Origin: an uncultured Clostridia bacterium
Lineage (GTDB): Bacteria; Bacillota; Clostridia; Christensenellales; Aristaeellaceae
Assembly: GCA_934647165.1 (NCBI GenBank)
Contig: CAKUFA010000028.1
Coordinates: 1 to 33,603 of the forward strand
DNA: 33,603 nt
Direction: 5' to 3'
How positions within the stretch are numbered: the stretch's first letter is position 1; each line of letters begins with the position of its first letter. A program made the translations under genes and the position numbers. Positions 1 through 8,265 of this stretch are shown piece after piece. A model generated the notes under the pieces. It ran no database searches. It worked only from the letters and a program-made list of their open reading frames with translations, and was not told the DNA's origin.

Positions 1-81
1 CCTTCAAAATCTGCCATTGCATCTGACGAAAAATTCATTCGCTTCCGCACCAACTCATTTGTGCGGTATTGCCTTAAGACT

Positions 82-144
82 TTAGATGCCGTTGTCCGGC
101 AGAACAAAGGGATCCCGGATGTTGATTTCTTCGGTGGCGGGCAT
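82..144 (-). pseudogene. Stump of a GH43-like glycoside hydrolase (N-terminus only)
   Basis: A 20-codon frame (ATG at 144-142, TAA at 84-82) lies just downstream of the response-regulator gene on the same strand. It contains INIRDPFVLP followed by DNGI. This resembles the first strand of GH43 five-bladed propeller enzymes, where the Asp of the RDPF motif is the usual general base and the next residues are normally YYLYG-like. Here the frame stops at once. No strong ribosome binding site is seen. The likely reading is a truncated glycosidase gene that once belonged to the oligosaccharide-utilisation locus controlled by the neighbouring two-component system. The family assignment rests on a short motif, so it is moderate at best. 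Confidence 0.45.
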
Positions 145-161
145 GGATTCAGGCTTCTTGT

Positions 162-1781
162 TTACTTTGCGCGGTCGGCGTGGAAGGTTTTTTGCGCCAG
201 ACGATCCCGGTATTCCTGGGGCGTGGAACCCGTCATTTTCCGGTAGAAGCGGGTGAAATTGGCGGGGGCGGAAAAACCCACGGCTTCGCTGATGTCGCTG
301 ATGCGGTTTCCACTGTGCCGCAGCAGCTCGTTCGCCTTGCGGACGCGTTCTGCGCTGATATACTCAGACAGCGTTTCGCCTGTGACCTGGCGGAAAAGCC
401 GGGACAGGTAGGCGGGATTGAAGTACGCGTTGGCGGCGATGCTTGTCAGGCTCAGGTCGTCCGGCTGGCTGAGGTGCTCCGCGATATAGTCCTTGATGCG
501 GGTCACGATGGCATGGCTGCGGTTGCCCTGGTCAGCGTCGCTGTGCCGAAAAATGGATCGAGCCAGTTCCATAAAGGCGTCCGCCGCCTGGTTCCAGGAA
601 GTGAAGCCCGCGGCGGAGGTGAAGCCTGACAGCCCGCCGGGGAACTGGACGCTGTTGTGCAGCTTCCGCCGGTTGATGTGCGACAGAAACAGGCGGCTCA
701 TGGTCAGGTAGATCTCCAGACCAAACGGATCGTCCATGCGGGAGCACCTGCGAAGACTGTCCATGGCTTCGGAAAACGCGCTCATGAATTCCCGGCGGTT
801 CAGGTGATCAAGGGATTCCTGAAGCCGGGCCAGCAGGGATTCGGGCAGGGGCGGCGCGGCGTCCTGTGAATGAGAGGGCCGGAGGGCGATCATGCCCGGC
901 AGACCCACGCCCCGACAGATACGCCTGCGCAGGGCCAGATAGGCGTCGGAAAGCTGGCCGGCGGGTACGGCGTCGGTATGCAGGGCAAAGGCCAGTGTCA
1001 GGCCCGTTTCGGCTGCGATGTCCGCCTGGATCAGGTCCAGGTTTTCCCGCACATAAGGGATGCAGCGAAAGAAGGGAAGGGATTCGTCCGGCTGCAAAAG
1101 CCAGAGCAGATCGTCCTCGTGGTTCCAGAAGGCGATCTGGATGGGATAAGGCGCCAGATGCAGCCGCAGCGCCTGGTCAGCAGTCAGCAGCTTTTCGTGA
1201 TAGTCTTTCAGCGGCAGATCCGCCGTGCCGCTTTCGATGTAGGCGTACAGCGGCAGAACGGGCTTTTGCAGGCTGATTTCCAGGCTCTCGGCGGTAGCCT
1301 TTCGGCTGCTGCCCTGAATGAGCGCGGAAAGCGCGTCGCGCTGGAACATCTGCCGGGTAACGGCCTGCTGAGCCGCGAGCTGATGCTGGATCTCCTGATT
1401 TTTCTGGGCCTGATTCATCTTTTCAATGGTTTCCCGCAGCGTGGAAACGATTTTGCCGAACCCCTCCGTTTTTAGCAGGAAGGTGACCGCCGCGCCCTGA
1501 ACCGCCCGGTAAATGCTGTCGAATTCGCTGTGGCCGGACAGAAAGATCACCTGGCATTCCGGCCACTGACGGTTGATGTGCTCCATGAGCTGCAGGCCGT
1601 CCATGCCCGGCATTTTTACGTCGGACACCACGATGTCCATGCGGGTTTCCGCCAGGATGCCGAGCGCTTCCTCCCCGTTGCCGGCTTTGTACAGATCGAT
1701 GTCCAGTCCGCTGTCCTCCAGCCTGGACAAAAGCCCACGTACGATGATGGGCTCGTCATCAACCACCAGTACTTTTCTCAT
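162..1781 (-). CDS. Response regulator, AraC-family DNA-binding (YesN type)
   Basis: A 539-residue two-component response regulator. The N-terminal receiver domain has the acidic pair in VVDDEP, the phosphoacceptor Asp54 in SDVKMPGMDG, and a conserved Lys in FLLKTEG. A linker of about 300 residues follows. The C-terminal ~100 residues carry two AraC-type helix-turn-helix motifs (SLTSIAANAYFNPAYLSRLF and ISDISEAVGFSAPANFTRFY). The start chosen is the ATG at 1781, where MRKVLVVDDEP begins and GGAGGTGATC lies just upstream; the 25 in-frame codons before it are inside the kinase gene. The start overlaps the kinase stop by 23 bp, so the two are translationally coupled. By family precedent it activates the divergent importer operon (3719-7282) when an oligosaccharide is sensed. 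Confidence 0.93.
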   Translation of the reverse strand: MRKVLVVDDEPIIVRGLLSRLEDSGLDIDLYKAGNGEEALGILAETRMDIVVSDVKMPGMDGLQLMEHINRQWPECQVIFLSGHSEFDSIYRAVQGAAVTFLLKTEGFGKIVSTLRETIEKMNQAQKNQEIQHQLAAQQAVTRQMFQRDALSALIQGSSRKATAESLEISLQKPVLPLYAYIESGTADLPLKDYHEKLLTADQALRLHLAPYPIQIAFWNHEDDLLWLLQPDESLPFFRCIPYVRENLDLIQADIAAETGLTLAFALHTDAVPAGQLSDAYLALRRRICRGVGLPGMIALRPSHSQDAAPPLPESLLARLQESLDHLNRREFMSAFSEAMDSLRRCSRMDDPFGLEIYLTMSRLFLSHINRRKLHNSVQFPGGLSGFTSAAGFTSWNQAADAFMELARSIFRHSDADQGNRSHAIVTRIKDYIAEHLSQPDDLSLTSIAANAYFNPAYLSRLFRQVTGETLSEYISAERVRKANELLRHSGNRISDISEAVGFSAPANFTRFYRKMTGSTPQEYRDRLAQKTFHADRAK

Positions 1782-3525
1782 CGCGCAGATCACCTCCGTG
1801 TCGCGGAAGCCGCATTTCCACCCGCAGACCTCCCAGGGGACTGACGGAAAAGGCAAGTCCGTAAGGTTCGCCGAACCGCAGGCGCAGCCGCCTGTGAATA
1901 TTGATCATGCCGGTCGTTTCCTGTGCGTCCGGGTTGGACATGCGGGCGGTCAAATCCCGGATCAGCGTTTCGTCCACGTCCGGTCCGTTGTCCTCCACCT
2001 CGATCACCGCGTCCTCCGCCTCCGCCCGGAAACCGACATGCAGCTCGCCGCCTGTCAGGGTGCCTGTCAGGCCGTGCTGATAAGCGTTTTCGATCAGGGG
2101 CTGCAGCACCAGCCGGGGCACGATCACGTCCCGCAGCTCGTCAGGCAGCGGTTCAAAATCCAGATGGATCCGGGAGGAAAAACGCAGATCCTGCAAATTG
2201 GCGTAGTTCCGGGCGTGACCGGCTTCCATGGACAGGGGAACTTCCTGGCTGCCGGTGCGGTTGATGTAGCGGAAGTATTCGCCAAGGTCGGCGGCGAGGA
2301 CTTCGATGGTGTCCGTGTCGCCCAGCTGGGCCAGGGAACGGATCGTGAACAGGTTGTTGTACAGGAAATGCGGATTGATCTGGGACTGCAGCTGCTTGAG
2401 TTCCGCCCGCTGGGTGCGGATAGTCTGCATGTACACCTGCTCGATCAGTTTTTCCAGCCGCCTGGTCATTTGATTAAAGCTATGGTAAATATCAGAGAAA
2501 TCGTCGTCCCGGCTGTGATGAATGCGGATGGAAAAATCCCCCTGTTCCACTTGCTGGAATGCGTTGGACAGCTTGTTCAGGGGTTTGTAGATCAGATGCC
2601 ACAGATGCAGCATGTACAGCAGGTTCACCGCGATCACCAGAACGAACAGGGCGATGAAGAAGTTCCTCTGGGTGGTCAGTTCGGAAAAGGCCTGCCGGGC
2701 GGGCTGCAGCTTGACCAGGGTGAACGTTTTCCCGGCCGCTTCTGTCCGCGCCGCAGACAGGAGGTACCGCCTGCCCTCAGATCCTTCGAAGGCAAAAGAA
2801 TCAGCGGACAGCGCCTGTTTGTACAGCCGCGCCGTGCCGTTTGCAGCTTCCCCGTTGACGGCGCACATAAGCCTGCCGTCCCCGGTGAACAGGAAAAACG
2901 CTTCCTCTTCCATTACGCTGTGGGAGGAGAGGAATGACGCCACGGCCTGGCGGTCGACCCGCACCCGGATGATATAGGACGCGTCGTTTTCTTTCAGGTA
3001 GTTGTGATAGGAAGGATACGGCATTACGATATCGTATTCGCCGTCCTTGTCGGTGAAAACGCTGCCGTGTTCCAGGTACAGGCTGTTGATTCGCTGGAAT
3101 TCCGCGTTGGACAGGGGATTGACCTCGCTGGCGGTGATCACCCGGCCGATGGAAGGCGCCAGGAATTCCGCTCGCCTGACGAAAGGAGAGGAATTGGCCA
3201 GTTGGGCCATCCGTTCCATCACACGCAGCATCGCGCGGATTTTCTGCGGTTGGGTGAAGTAACCCGGTGTCACGCCCAGGCGGTTCACGTCGTTGTCGTA
3301 GAGCAGGTCGCGCTGAAGGGTGACGGTCCTTTCCATGAAAAGGGCAATCTGCTCCAAAGCTGCCGACGCCTGGGTTTCGTTCCATGTCACGATTTCCTTC
3401 TGCAGCGCGGTCTGGCTGGAATGGTTCACGCATGCGATGGAGACCAGCAGCAGCGTCAGCATGGGCAAAAGAAAGGCGGCAGTACGCCCCGGTATGGTAT
3501 GCAGGAACTTTCTGAGTCTGCCCAC
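1759..3525 (-). CDS. Sensor histidine kinase (YesM type)
   Basis: A 588-residue membrane sensor kinase. A first transmembrane segment (about residues 14-34) is followed by a ~250-residue extracellular sensing region, then a second segment (FFIALFVLVIAVNLLYML), a HAMP region, the phosphoacceptor motif QINPHFLYNNL (His near residue 386), and an ATPase domain with N box LIENAYQHG and DNGPD. The NPHFLYN motif marks the LytS/YesM histidine kinase class, whose partners are AraC-type regulators like the one that follows. The start is a GTG (3525-3523) preceded by AGGGGGG at a suitable distance. A strong promoter lies at 3562-3590. The ligand is probably a sugar or oligosaccharide related to the cargo of the divergent importer, but it cannot be read from the sequence. 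Confidence 0.93.
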   Translation of the reverse strand: MGRLRKFLHTIPGRTAAFLLPMLTLLLVSIACVNHSSQTALQKEIVTWNETQASAALEQIALFMERTVTLQRDLLYDNDVNRLGVTPGYFTQPQKIRAMLRVMERMAQLANSSPFVRRAEFLAPSIGRVITASEVNPLSNAEFQRINSLYLEHGSVFTDKDGEYDIVMPYPSYHNYLKENDASYIIRVRVDRQAVASFLSSHSVMEEEAFFLFTGDGRLMCAVNGEAANGTARLYKQALSADSFAFEGSEGRRYLLSAARTEAAGKTFTLVKLQPARQAFSELTTQRNFFIALFVLVIAVNLLYMLHLWHLIYKPLNKLSNAFQQVEQGDFSIRIHHSRDDDFSDIYHSFNQMTRRLEKLIEQVYMQTIRTQRAELKQLQSQINPHFLYNNLFTIRSLAQLGDTDTIEVLAADLGEYFRYINRTGSQEVPLSMEAGHARNYANLQDLRFSSRIHLDFEPLPDELRDVIVPRLVLQPLIENAYQHGLTGTLTGGELHVGFRAEAEDAVIEVEDNGPDVDETLIRDLTARMSNPDAQETTGMINIHRRLRLRFGEPYGLAFSVSPLGGLRVEMRLPRHGGDLRDEKSTGG

Positions 3526-3561
3526 ACGTTTGCCCCCCTGTGTTCATCTTTTTTTGCCTGT

Positions 3562-3590
3562 ATTATACCTGAAAAACACTGTTTTGCCAA
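3562..3590 (-). promoter_or_regulatory. Promoter of the kinase/regulator operon
   Basis: On the minus strand TTGGCA (3590-3585) is separated by exactly 17 bp from TATAAT (3567-3562). This is a near-consensus sigma-A promoter 37 bp upstream of the GTG start of the sensor kinase. Confidence 0.8.
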
Positions 3591-3606
3591 TCCGTGTGGG
3601 CAGGAA

Positions 3607-3669
3607 GTAAAAATTGGAATCAAATGTAAAGAAATGAATGTACAAAAAGGCAAAATAATGCCCTATAAT
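3607..3669 (+). promoter_or_regulatory. Candidate activator-dependent promoter of the importer operon
   Basis: A perfect -10 box TATAAT lies at 3664-3669, 50 bp before the binding-protein start, but no good -35 box is found 16-18 bp upstream. Short direct repeats GTAAAAA (3607), GTAAAGA (3626) and GTACAAA (3640) lie in the place where an AraC-type regulator would bind next to RNA polymerase. The -10 box is seen directly. The regulator sites are inference. Confidence 0.45.
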
Positions 3670-3718
3670 CACATTAACGGGAGCGTGATTCCCAAATTCG
3701 TTGAAAGAGGTGACCCGG

Positions 3719-5329
3719 ATGAAGAATACCAAGAAGCTGCTGGCCCTGCTGCTGAGCCTGTGCCTGCTGCTAAACGCGGCCGGCGCGCTGGCGGACATCA
3801 CCCAGGAGGACATGGATAAGCCCTATGATCCCCCGATCAACCTGACCGCTTGGCGGTTCCTTTCCTCCGCTATTCAGTTTGAGAACGGCGACACCATCGA
3901 AAAGAACGTTTACATCGACCGCTACCTGAGCGACCTTGGCATCAACCTGACCTACGACTGGGTGGTGGCCGAGGAACAATTCGACCAGAAGATGAACGTG
4001 TCCATCGCCTCTGGCGATCTGCCCGACCTGATGTGGCTGAAAGCCTCCCAGCTGAAGGAACTGGCTCAGGACGGCGCTCTGTACGACCTGACCGACCTGT
4101 TTGACCAGTACGCCAACCAGTATGCCAAGGACACCCTGATGGCGGACATGCAGCAGTTCGACACCGCCAAGGTGGACGGCAGGCTGTACGCCATTCCCCA
4201 CACCGCGTCCTCCTTCGACTCCCTGGGTGTGCTGTTCATCCGCACCGACTGGCTGAACAAGCTGAACCTGCCCGAACCCACCAACCTGGCTGAGCTGGAA
4301 ACCATCATCCGCGCCTTCGCCACCCAGGATCCCGACGGCAACGGCGTGGACGACACCTACGGCCTGGCCTTGCAGAAGGAATTCTACAAGCATGGCCACG
4401 CAACCGCTGTCGGCCTGTTCTACGGCTATCACGCCTATCCCAGGAGCTGGATCGAAAAGGACGGCGCCCTGGCTTACGGTTCTGTGCAGCCTGAAATGCG
4501 CGGCGCGCTGCTCAAGCTCCAGGAGTGGTACAAAGACGGCCTGATCGACCCCGAATTCGGCGTGAAGGACAAGGCCAAGGTGAAGGAAACCGTGTCTGCC
4601 GGCAAAGTGGGCGTAGTGTACGGCACCATGAGCTCCGCCGGCGCGTTCCTGGATGCCAGCGTGGTCAACGATCCCAATGCGGACTGGAAAGCGTTCCCCG
4701 TGCTGTCCAGCGACGATCAGCCCGCCCTGCCCATCACCAAGATGCCTGTGACCCGCTACTACGCCATGAGCGCCAAGAGCGAACATCCTGAAGCCCTGAT
4801 CAAGCTCCTCAACTGGAGCCACCAGAACGCTTACGGTGAGCAGGAGGACAATTCCCTGTCCATTTCTCCCACCGGCATCGCTATCTGGCAGTACAACGTC
4901 ATCGGCGACGAGAACCCCGGCAAGAACCTGAACGCCTTCAAGAAGATCCGCACCGCCTTTGAAACCGGCGATCCCTCCATCCTGAACACTGAAGAGCGCG
5001 GCTACTATGACCGCATCCTGACCTGGCGCAACGACAAGAACCCCGACGGATGGACCCAGGACCGCATCTTCGGCGAGCTGAGCAGCTTCGCGGTGATCGA
5101 GCAGTATGTGGACAGCGGCAACTACATCACCAACAAGTTCTACGGCACGCCCACCGATTCCATGAACAAGTACATGTCCACCCTGGAAGCCATGGAAGCC
5201 GAAGTGTTCACCAGCATCATCATGGGCGAGGACATCAGCGCCTTCGACAAGTATGTGGAAGACTTCTACAATCTGGGCGGCACGGAAATCACCAACGAAG
5301 TGAACGCCTGGTACGAATCCGTCAAGTAA
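3719..5329 (+). CDS. Extracellular solute-binding protein of an LplA/YtcQ-type oligosaccharide importer
   Basis: A 536-residue family-1 solute-binding protein. It starts with a signal peptide (MKNTKKLLALLLSLCLLLNA, likely cleaved after ALA). There is no clear lipobox, so membrane attachment is uncertain. The mature region shows the binding-protein pattern SIASGDLPDLMWL and a DPDGNGVDDTYGL loop; similar Asp-rich loops bind calcium in alginate/oligosaccharide-binding relatives. Length around 500 and the two permeases downstream place it in the LplABC group that takes up oligosaccharides from plant or host glycans. The start is the ATG at 3719 after GAGGTGA; a TTG 18 bp upstream lies before that ribosome binding site and is rejected. 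Substrate unknown. Confidence 0.92.
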   Translation: MKNTKKLLALLLSLCLLLNAAGALADITQEDMDKPYDPPINLTAWRFLSSAIQFENGDTIEKNVYIDRYLSDLGINLTYDWVVAEEQFDQKMNVSIASGDLPDLMWLKASQLKELAQDGALYDLTDLFDQYANQYAKDTLMADMQQFDTAKVDGRLYAIPHTASSFDSLGVLFIRTDWLNKLNLPEPTNLAELETIIRAFATQDPDGNGVDDTYGLALQKEFYKHGHATAVGLFYGYHAYPRSWIEKDGALAYGSVQPEMRGALLKLQEWYKDGLIDPEFGVKDKAKVKETVSAGKVGVVYGTMSSAGAFLDASVVNDPNADWKAFPVLSSDDQPALPITKMPVTRYYAMSAKSEHPEALIKLLNWSHQNAYGEQEDNSLSISPTGIAIWQYNVIGDENPGKNLNAFKKIRTAFETGDPSILNTEERGYYDRILTWRNDKNPDGWTQDRIFGELSSFAVIEQYVDSGNYITNKFYGTPTDSMNKYMSTLEAMEAEVFTSIIMGEDISAFDKYVEDFYNLGGTEITNEVNAWYESVK

Positions 5330-5350
5330 TCCTTTGATCCCGTGAACACC

Positions 5351-5388
5351 GGCCCCTGCCGCTGCTTCATCCGGCACGGCAGGGGGCC
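5351..5388 (+). terminator. Intergenic hairpin, likely partial terminator or mRNA stabiliser
   Basis: GGCCCCTGCCG (5351-5361) pairs with CGGCAGGGGGCC (5377-5388) with one bulged base and a 15-nt loop, followed by ATTTTC. Placed between the binding-protein gene and the permease genes, it probably keeps the binding-protein message more abundant than the permease messages. That role is inference. Confidence 0.6.
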
Positions 5389-5412
5389 ATTTTCAGATAA
5401 GGGGGTACCGTG

Positions 5413-6354
5413 ATGACTGCCGTGAAAGAACTGCCCCGAAAAAGGAACCGGGAATACCTCCGCCAGCGTCGCCTGCGCGAGCTGCCGCTGCACCTGATGC
5501 TGATACCCGGCCTGGCGCTGCTGCTCGTTTTCCATTACGTGCCCATGTTCGGCATCGTGATGGCCTTCGAGAATTTCAAGCCCGCCAAGGGATTTTTCGG
5601 ATCCAAATGGGTGGGCTGGGATAATTTCGTCTATATGGCCAAGCTGCCGAACATGGGCAGCGTACTGTACAACACGGTTTTCATCGCGGTGCTGAAAATC
5701 ATCGTGGGCATGATCGTGCCCATTTTCGTGGCGCTGATGCTGAACGAAATCGGCAGCAAACCCTACAAGCGGATCGTGCAGACGGTGGTCTACTTCCCCC
5801 ATTTCCTTTCTTGGGTCATCCTGGGCGGCGTGCTGATGGACGTGCTCTCCCCCTCTACCGGCATCGTGAACGACGTGATCCGTCTCTTCGGCGGCAAGCC
5901 AGTCTATTTCCTTGGAGACAAGGGGTGGTTCCCCTATACCATGGTCATCACCGCCGTGTGGAAAAACTTCGGCTACGACACCATCGTGTATCTGGCGGCG
6001 CTGACCAACGTGGACAGGAACCTGTACGAGGCTGCGTCCATCGACGGGGCGACCCGCATGCAGCAGACCTGGCATGTGACGCTGCCCGGCATTCTACCCA
6101 TCGTGACGCTCATGGGTGTGCTGAATCTGGGCAACATCCTGAACGCGGGCTTCGATCAGATTTTCAACCTGTACAGCCCGTCGGTCTACTCCACCGGCGA
6201 CATCATCGACACCTTCGTGTACCGCCTGGGTTTGGAGCAGGCGCAGTTCAGCGTGTCCACAGCCGTGGGTCTGTTCAAATCCGTGATTTCCATCATCATG
6301 GTGTCCCTGGCCAATTACCTGGCGGGTCGCTACGCCAATTACCGGGTGTTCTGA
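5413..6354 (+). CDS. ABC transporter permease, LplB family
   Basis: An inner-membrane permease of 313 residues with about six hydrophobic segments; the first is LMLIPGLALLLVFHYVPMFG near residue 30. The cytoplasmic EAA loop that docks the ATPase is present as YEAASIDGATRMQQTWHVTLPG. The N-terminus is basic and cytoplasmic (KELPRKRNREYLRQRRLREL). GTG at 5410 and ATG at 5413 are adjacent; the ATG is preferred because AAGGGGG then sits 7 nt upstream. It follows the binding-protein gene by 83 bp and precedes the partner permease by 16 bp. No ATPase gene is present in the window, so a shared MsmX-like ATPase elsewhere is likely. Confidence 0.93.
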   Translation: MTAVKELPRKRNREYLRQRRLRELPLHLMLIPGLALLLVFHYVPMFGIVMAFENFKPAKGFFGSKWVGWDNFVYMAKLPNMGSVLYNTVFIAVLKIIVGMIVPIFVALMLNEIGSKPYKRIVQTVVYFPHFLSWVILGGVLMDVLSPSTGIVNDVIRLFGGKPVYFLGDKGWFPYTMVITAVWKNFGYDTIVYLAALTNVDRNLYEAASIDGATRMQQTWHVTLPGILPIVTLMGVLNLGNILNAGFDQIFNLYSPSVYSTGDIIDTFVYRLGLEQAQFSVSTAVGLFKSVISIIMVSLANYLAGRYANYRVF

Positions 6355-6370
6355 GGGAGGTGAACGGACG

Positions 6371-7282
6371 ATGAAACAAAAAGAAAAAATGGTCGGCACG
6401 CACATCAGGCTGTCCATGGGCCGGAAAATCTTTCTGGTGGCGGATTACCTGTTCCTCGCTTGTTCCGCCCTGCTGTGCCTGCTGCCGCTGATCAACGTGC
6501 TGGCGGTTTCCCTTTCCTCCTCCAACGCGGCGGCGGCGGGATACGTGAAGCTGTGGCCGGTGGAATTTACCTGGTCTTCCTACCAGTATGCCATGACGAA
6601 GCCCCAGTTCACCCAGGCGTTTCTGATCTCCGCCAAGCGTGTAGCCCTGGGCTACGCTGTGACCATGGTGGTGATCATCCTCACTGCCTATCCCCTGTCC
6701 AAGGAAAAGGACGCGTTCCGCGCCCGGGGCAAATACGCGTGGATCTTCATTTTCACCATGATGTTCAGCGGCGGCCTGATCCCTACGTACATGACGATCC
6801 GGTACCTGGGCATGCTGGACACGATCTGGGCTCTGGTGCTGCCCGGCGCGGTGCCGATTTTCAACGTGGTGCTGATGATGAACTTCTTCCGCACCATTCC
6901 CCATGAAATCGAGGAAGCTGCGTTCATCGACGGGGCGGGGCATTTCACCACCCTGCTGAGGATCTACCTGCCCCTGTCCCTGCCGTCCTTGGCCACGGTG
7001 AGCCTGTTTGTGATCGTGAATCACTGGAACAGCTGGTTCGACGGCATCATTTACATGAACCACACCTACAATTATCCGTTGCAGAGCTACCTGCGCACCA
7101 TCATCATCAACCCGGATCTGCAGTCCATGACCTCCAGCGAACAGCTGGTGATGCGGGAAATCTCCGAGCGTACCTTCAAGGCCGCTCAGATTTTCCTGGC
7201 CGCGGTGCCCATCCTGTGCGTTTACCCCTTCCTGCAAAAGTACTTTATGACCGGTTTGACGATGGGATCGGTGAAGGGATGA
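6371..7282 (+). CDS. ABC transporter permease, LplC/YtcP family
   Basis: A 303-residue permease, partner of the preceding LplB-like protein. It shows a MalG-like set of hydrophobic segments (VADYLFLACSALLCLLPLIN onward), an EAA loop EEAAFIDGAGHFTTLLRIYLP, and the family-typical C-terminus ending in GLTMGSVKG. A strong GGGAGGTGA site precedes the ATG at 6371. Its stop overlaps the ATG of the next, broken gene by 4 bp (ATGA), which shows that a further gene was once part of this operon. Together with the binding protein it forms the membrane part of an oligosaccharide importer. Confidence 0.93.
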   Translation: MKQKEKMVGTHIRLSMGRKIFLVADYLFLACSALLCLLPLINVLAVSLSSSNAAAAGYVKLWPVEFTWSSYQYAMTKPQFTQAFLISAKRVALGYAVTMVVIILTAYPLSKEKDAFRARGKYAWIFIFTMMFSGGLIPTYMTIRYLGMLDTIWALVLPGAVPIFNVVLMMNFFRTIPHEIEEAAFIDGAGHFTTLLRIYLPLSLPSLATVSLFVIVNHWNSWFDGIIYMNHTYNYPLQSYLRTIIINPDLQSMTSSEQLVMREISERTFKAAQIFLAAVPILCVYPFLQKYFMTGLTMGSVKG

Positions 7283-7680
7283 TGATTATGTTTCCGGAAA
7301 CAGGCGTATCCTTTCATTGCGAAAACGGCAGGCTTCAGCGGCTGAACGGCGAAGCGGAAAAAAGTGCCGCGAAAACCTGAAATAGTTTGGCGGCCAGCGA
7401 CCGCGCCTTTCGCAACGCGCCGGAAAACAACCGGAGCGGTCAGCCGGAAGGCCTGACCTATCAGCGGGCGATTCTGACCCTGGAACGGTACGGGTATCAC
7501 CGGATCGTCACACGTCTGGGCAAGAAGCTGTTTTCCACCGTTGCTGACAACGGGTATCGCTTTACCCAGCAGTTCGATCCGTTTACCGGCGCTGTCCCTG
7601 AAATCCAGGAACAACTTCAGGAAGCTTTATCTGCTGCTTGCACTGGAACAAGGTCTTATCGTCATGGGCATTCCGGATAA
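7279..7680 (+). pseudogene. Collapsed glycoside hydrolase gene (start fused to end)
   Basis: The frame opens with ATG at 7279, overlapping the permease stop by 4 bp, and reads 33 codons (FPETGVSFHCENGRLQRL...) to a TGA at 7378-7380. After the stop the same frame continues from 7387 with NRSGQPEGLTYQRAI, LERYGYHRIV and NGYRFTQQFDPFTG. The second part resembles the C-terminal end of alpha/alpha-barrel glycosidases of the GH63/GH37-like kind, which carry a GPVNGL...YGY...FDPFTG pattern. The simplest reading is a glycosidase gene that lost its middle by deletion, leaving start and end in the same frame. After about 7610 homology ends and the sequence passes into other remnants. The exact family is uncertain. 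Confidence 0.55.
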
Positions 7681-7746
7681 GCCGACCAGCAGGAACCAGA
7701 CTTATATCAGAAAGTAAATGCAAGGAATCAGGAAATTTGCGAATGT

Positions 7747-7881
7747 ATGATCGAATATCTCTCTATTGACTTGGAAACCAAATCCGGCACTGACCTGTCC
7801 CGGAGCGGTGTGTACAGATATACGGAAAACCCGGCATTTGAAATCCTGCTGTTCGGCTATTTCAAAGCAAGTGTTCGGTGA
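7747..7881 (+). pseudogene. Stump of a phage-type family A DNA polymerase (N-terminus)
   Basis: A 44-codon frame begins MIEYLSIDLETKSGTDL and continues SGVYRYTENPAFEILLFGY, then ends at a TGA. This is the start of the 3'-5' exonuclease domain of phage-encoded family A DNA polymerases, which typically read LSIDIETYSS.DL...GVYRY.E..DFEILLFAY; the metal-binding Asp and Glu (D8, E10) are present. Everything after residue ~40 is missing. Upstream at about 7612-7716 another frame reads LEQGLIVMGIPDKP and SRNQTYIRK before a stop; I do not recognise it. The stretch looks like the residue of a phage or integrative element. Confidence 0.6.
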
Positions 7882-8127
7882 GGCGATGGAGGAAAGAGAG
7901 CGGCGTTCAAACTACGAGGCTGATGAAAATGGCAAGAGGAAACGTCGAAGCAGGCGTTTCACTTCGACCGGCGTTTGTATCCCGTTATAATGCCAGGCGG
8001 AGAGAAATTGGCAAAATAAAACGGCAGAGGGATTGGGTGCAGAAAATAAAATGGTAACAGGAAGTTGCTGCTTGATCTTGCACCCAGCCAGTGGCCGGGA
8101 ATTATGAAAAAACAGAAAAATGCAAAG
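7882..8127. other. Non-coding or decayed sequence with no recognisable gene
   Basis: No frame of convincing length or start signal is found. Short open stretches rich in Arg and Lys (for example MEERERRSNYEADENGKRKR) are not recognised. With the stumps before it, this appears to be decayed DNA. Confidence 0.5.
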
Positions 8128-8175
8128 AAAAACGCATCCTACACCCAACTGTGATATTGGGGTAGGATGCGTTTT
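8128..8175. terminator. Bidirectional hairpin terminator
   Basis: AAAACGCATCCTAC and its continuation ACCCAA pair with TTGGGGTAGGATGCGTTTT across a short loop, giving a stem of about 19 bp with one bulged A. An A-run on the left and a T-run on the right would allow termination in either direction. It separates the decayed region from the tRNA gene. Confidence 0.75.
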
Positions 8176-8225
8176 CACCCGGCAGAGTGCGAAAAGCTTT
8201 AGGAGACAAGGCTTTTCAATGTATG

Positions 8226-8260
8226 AAAAAACGCTAACCTTGGTATCAAGATTAGCGTTT
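8226..8260 (-). terminator. Terminator of the tRNA-Arg gene
   Basis: On the minus strand AACGCTAATCTTG, loop ATAC and CAAGGTTAGCGTT form a 13-bp stem (one G-U pair) followed by a T-run. It begins 6 nt after the tRNA 3' end. Confidence 0.88.
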
Positions 8261-8265
8261 CATTA

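Noticed and set aside
3770..5377. Minus-strand open frame opposite the first binding-protein gene
   Set aside because: Low-complexity Val/Gly/His-rich product without motifs; antisense of a clear binding-protein gene.
7766..7990. A 74-codon plus-strand frame ending in Arg/Lys-rich sequence
   Set aside because: It runs out of frame across the polymerase stump; the polymerase-like frame has recognisable sequence, this one does not.
7283..8265. Attachment-site duplicate of the tRNA-Arg 3' end
   Set aside because: Reading through the region I found no second copy of the tRNA 3' sequence; only the tRNA itself carries it.
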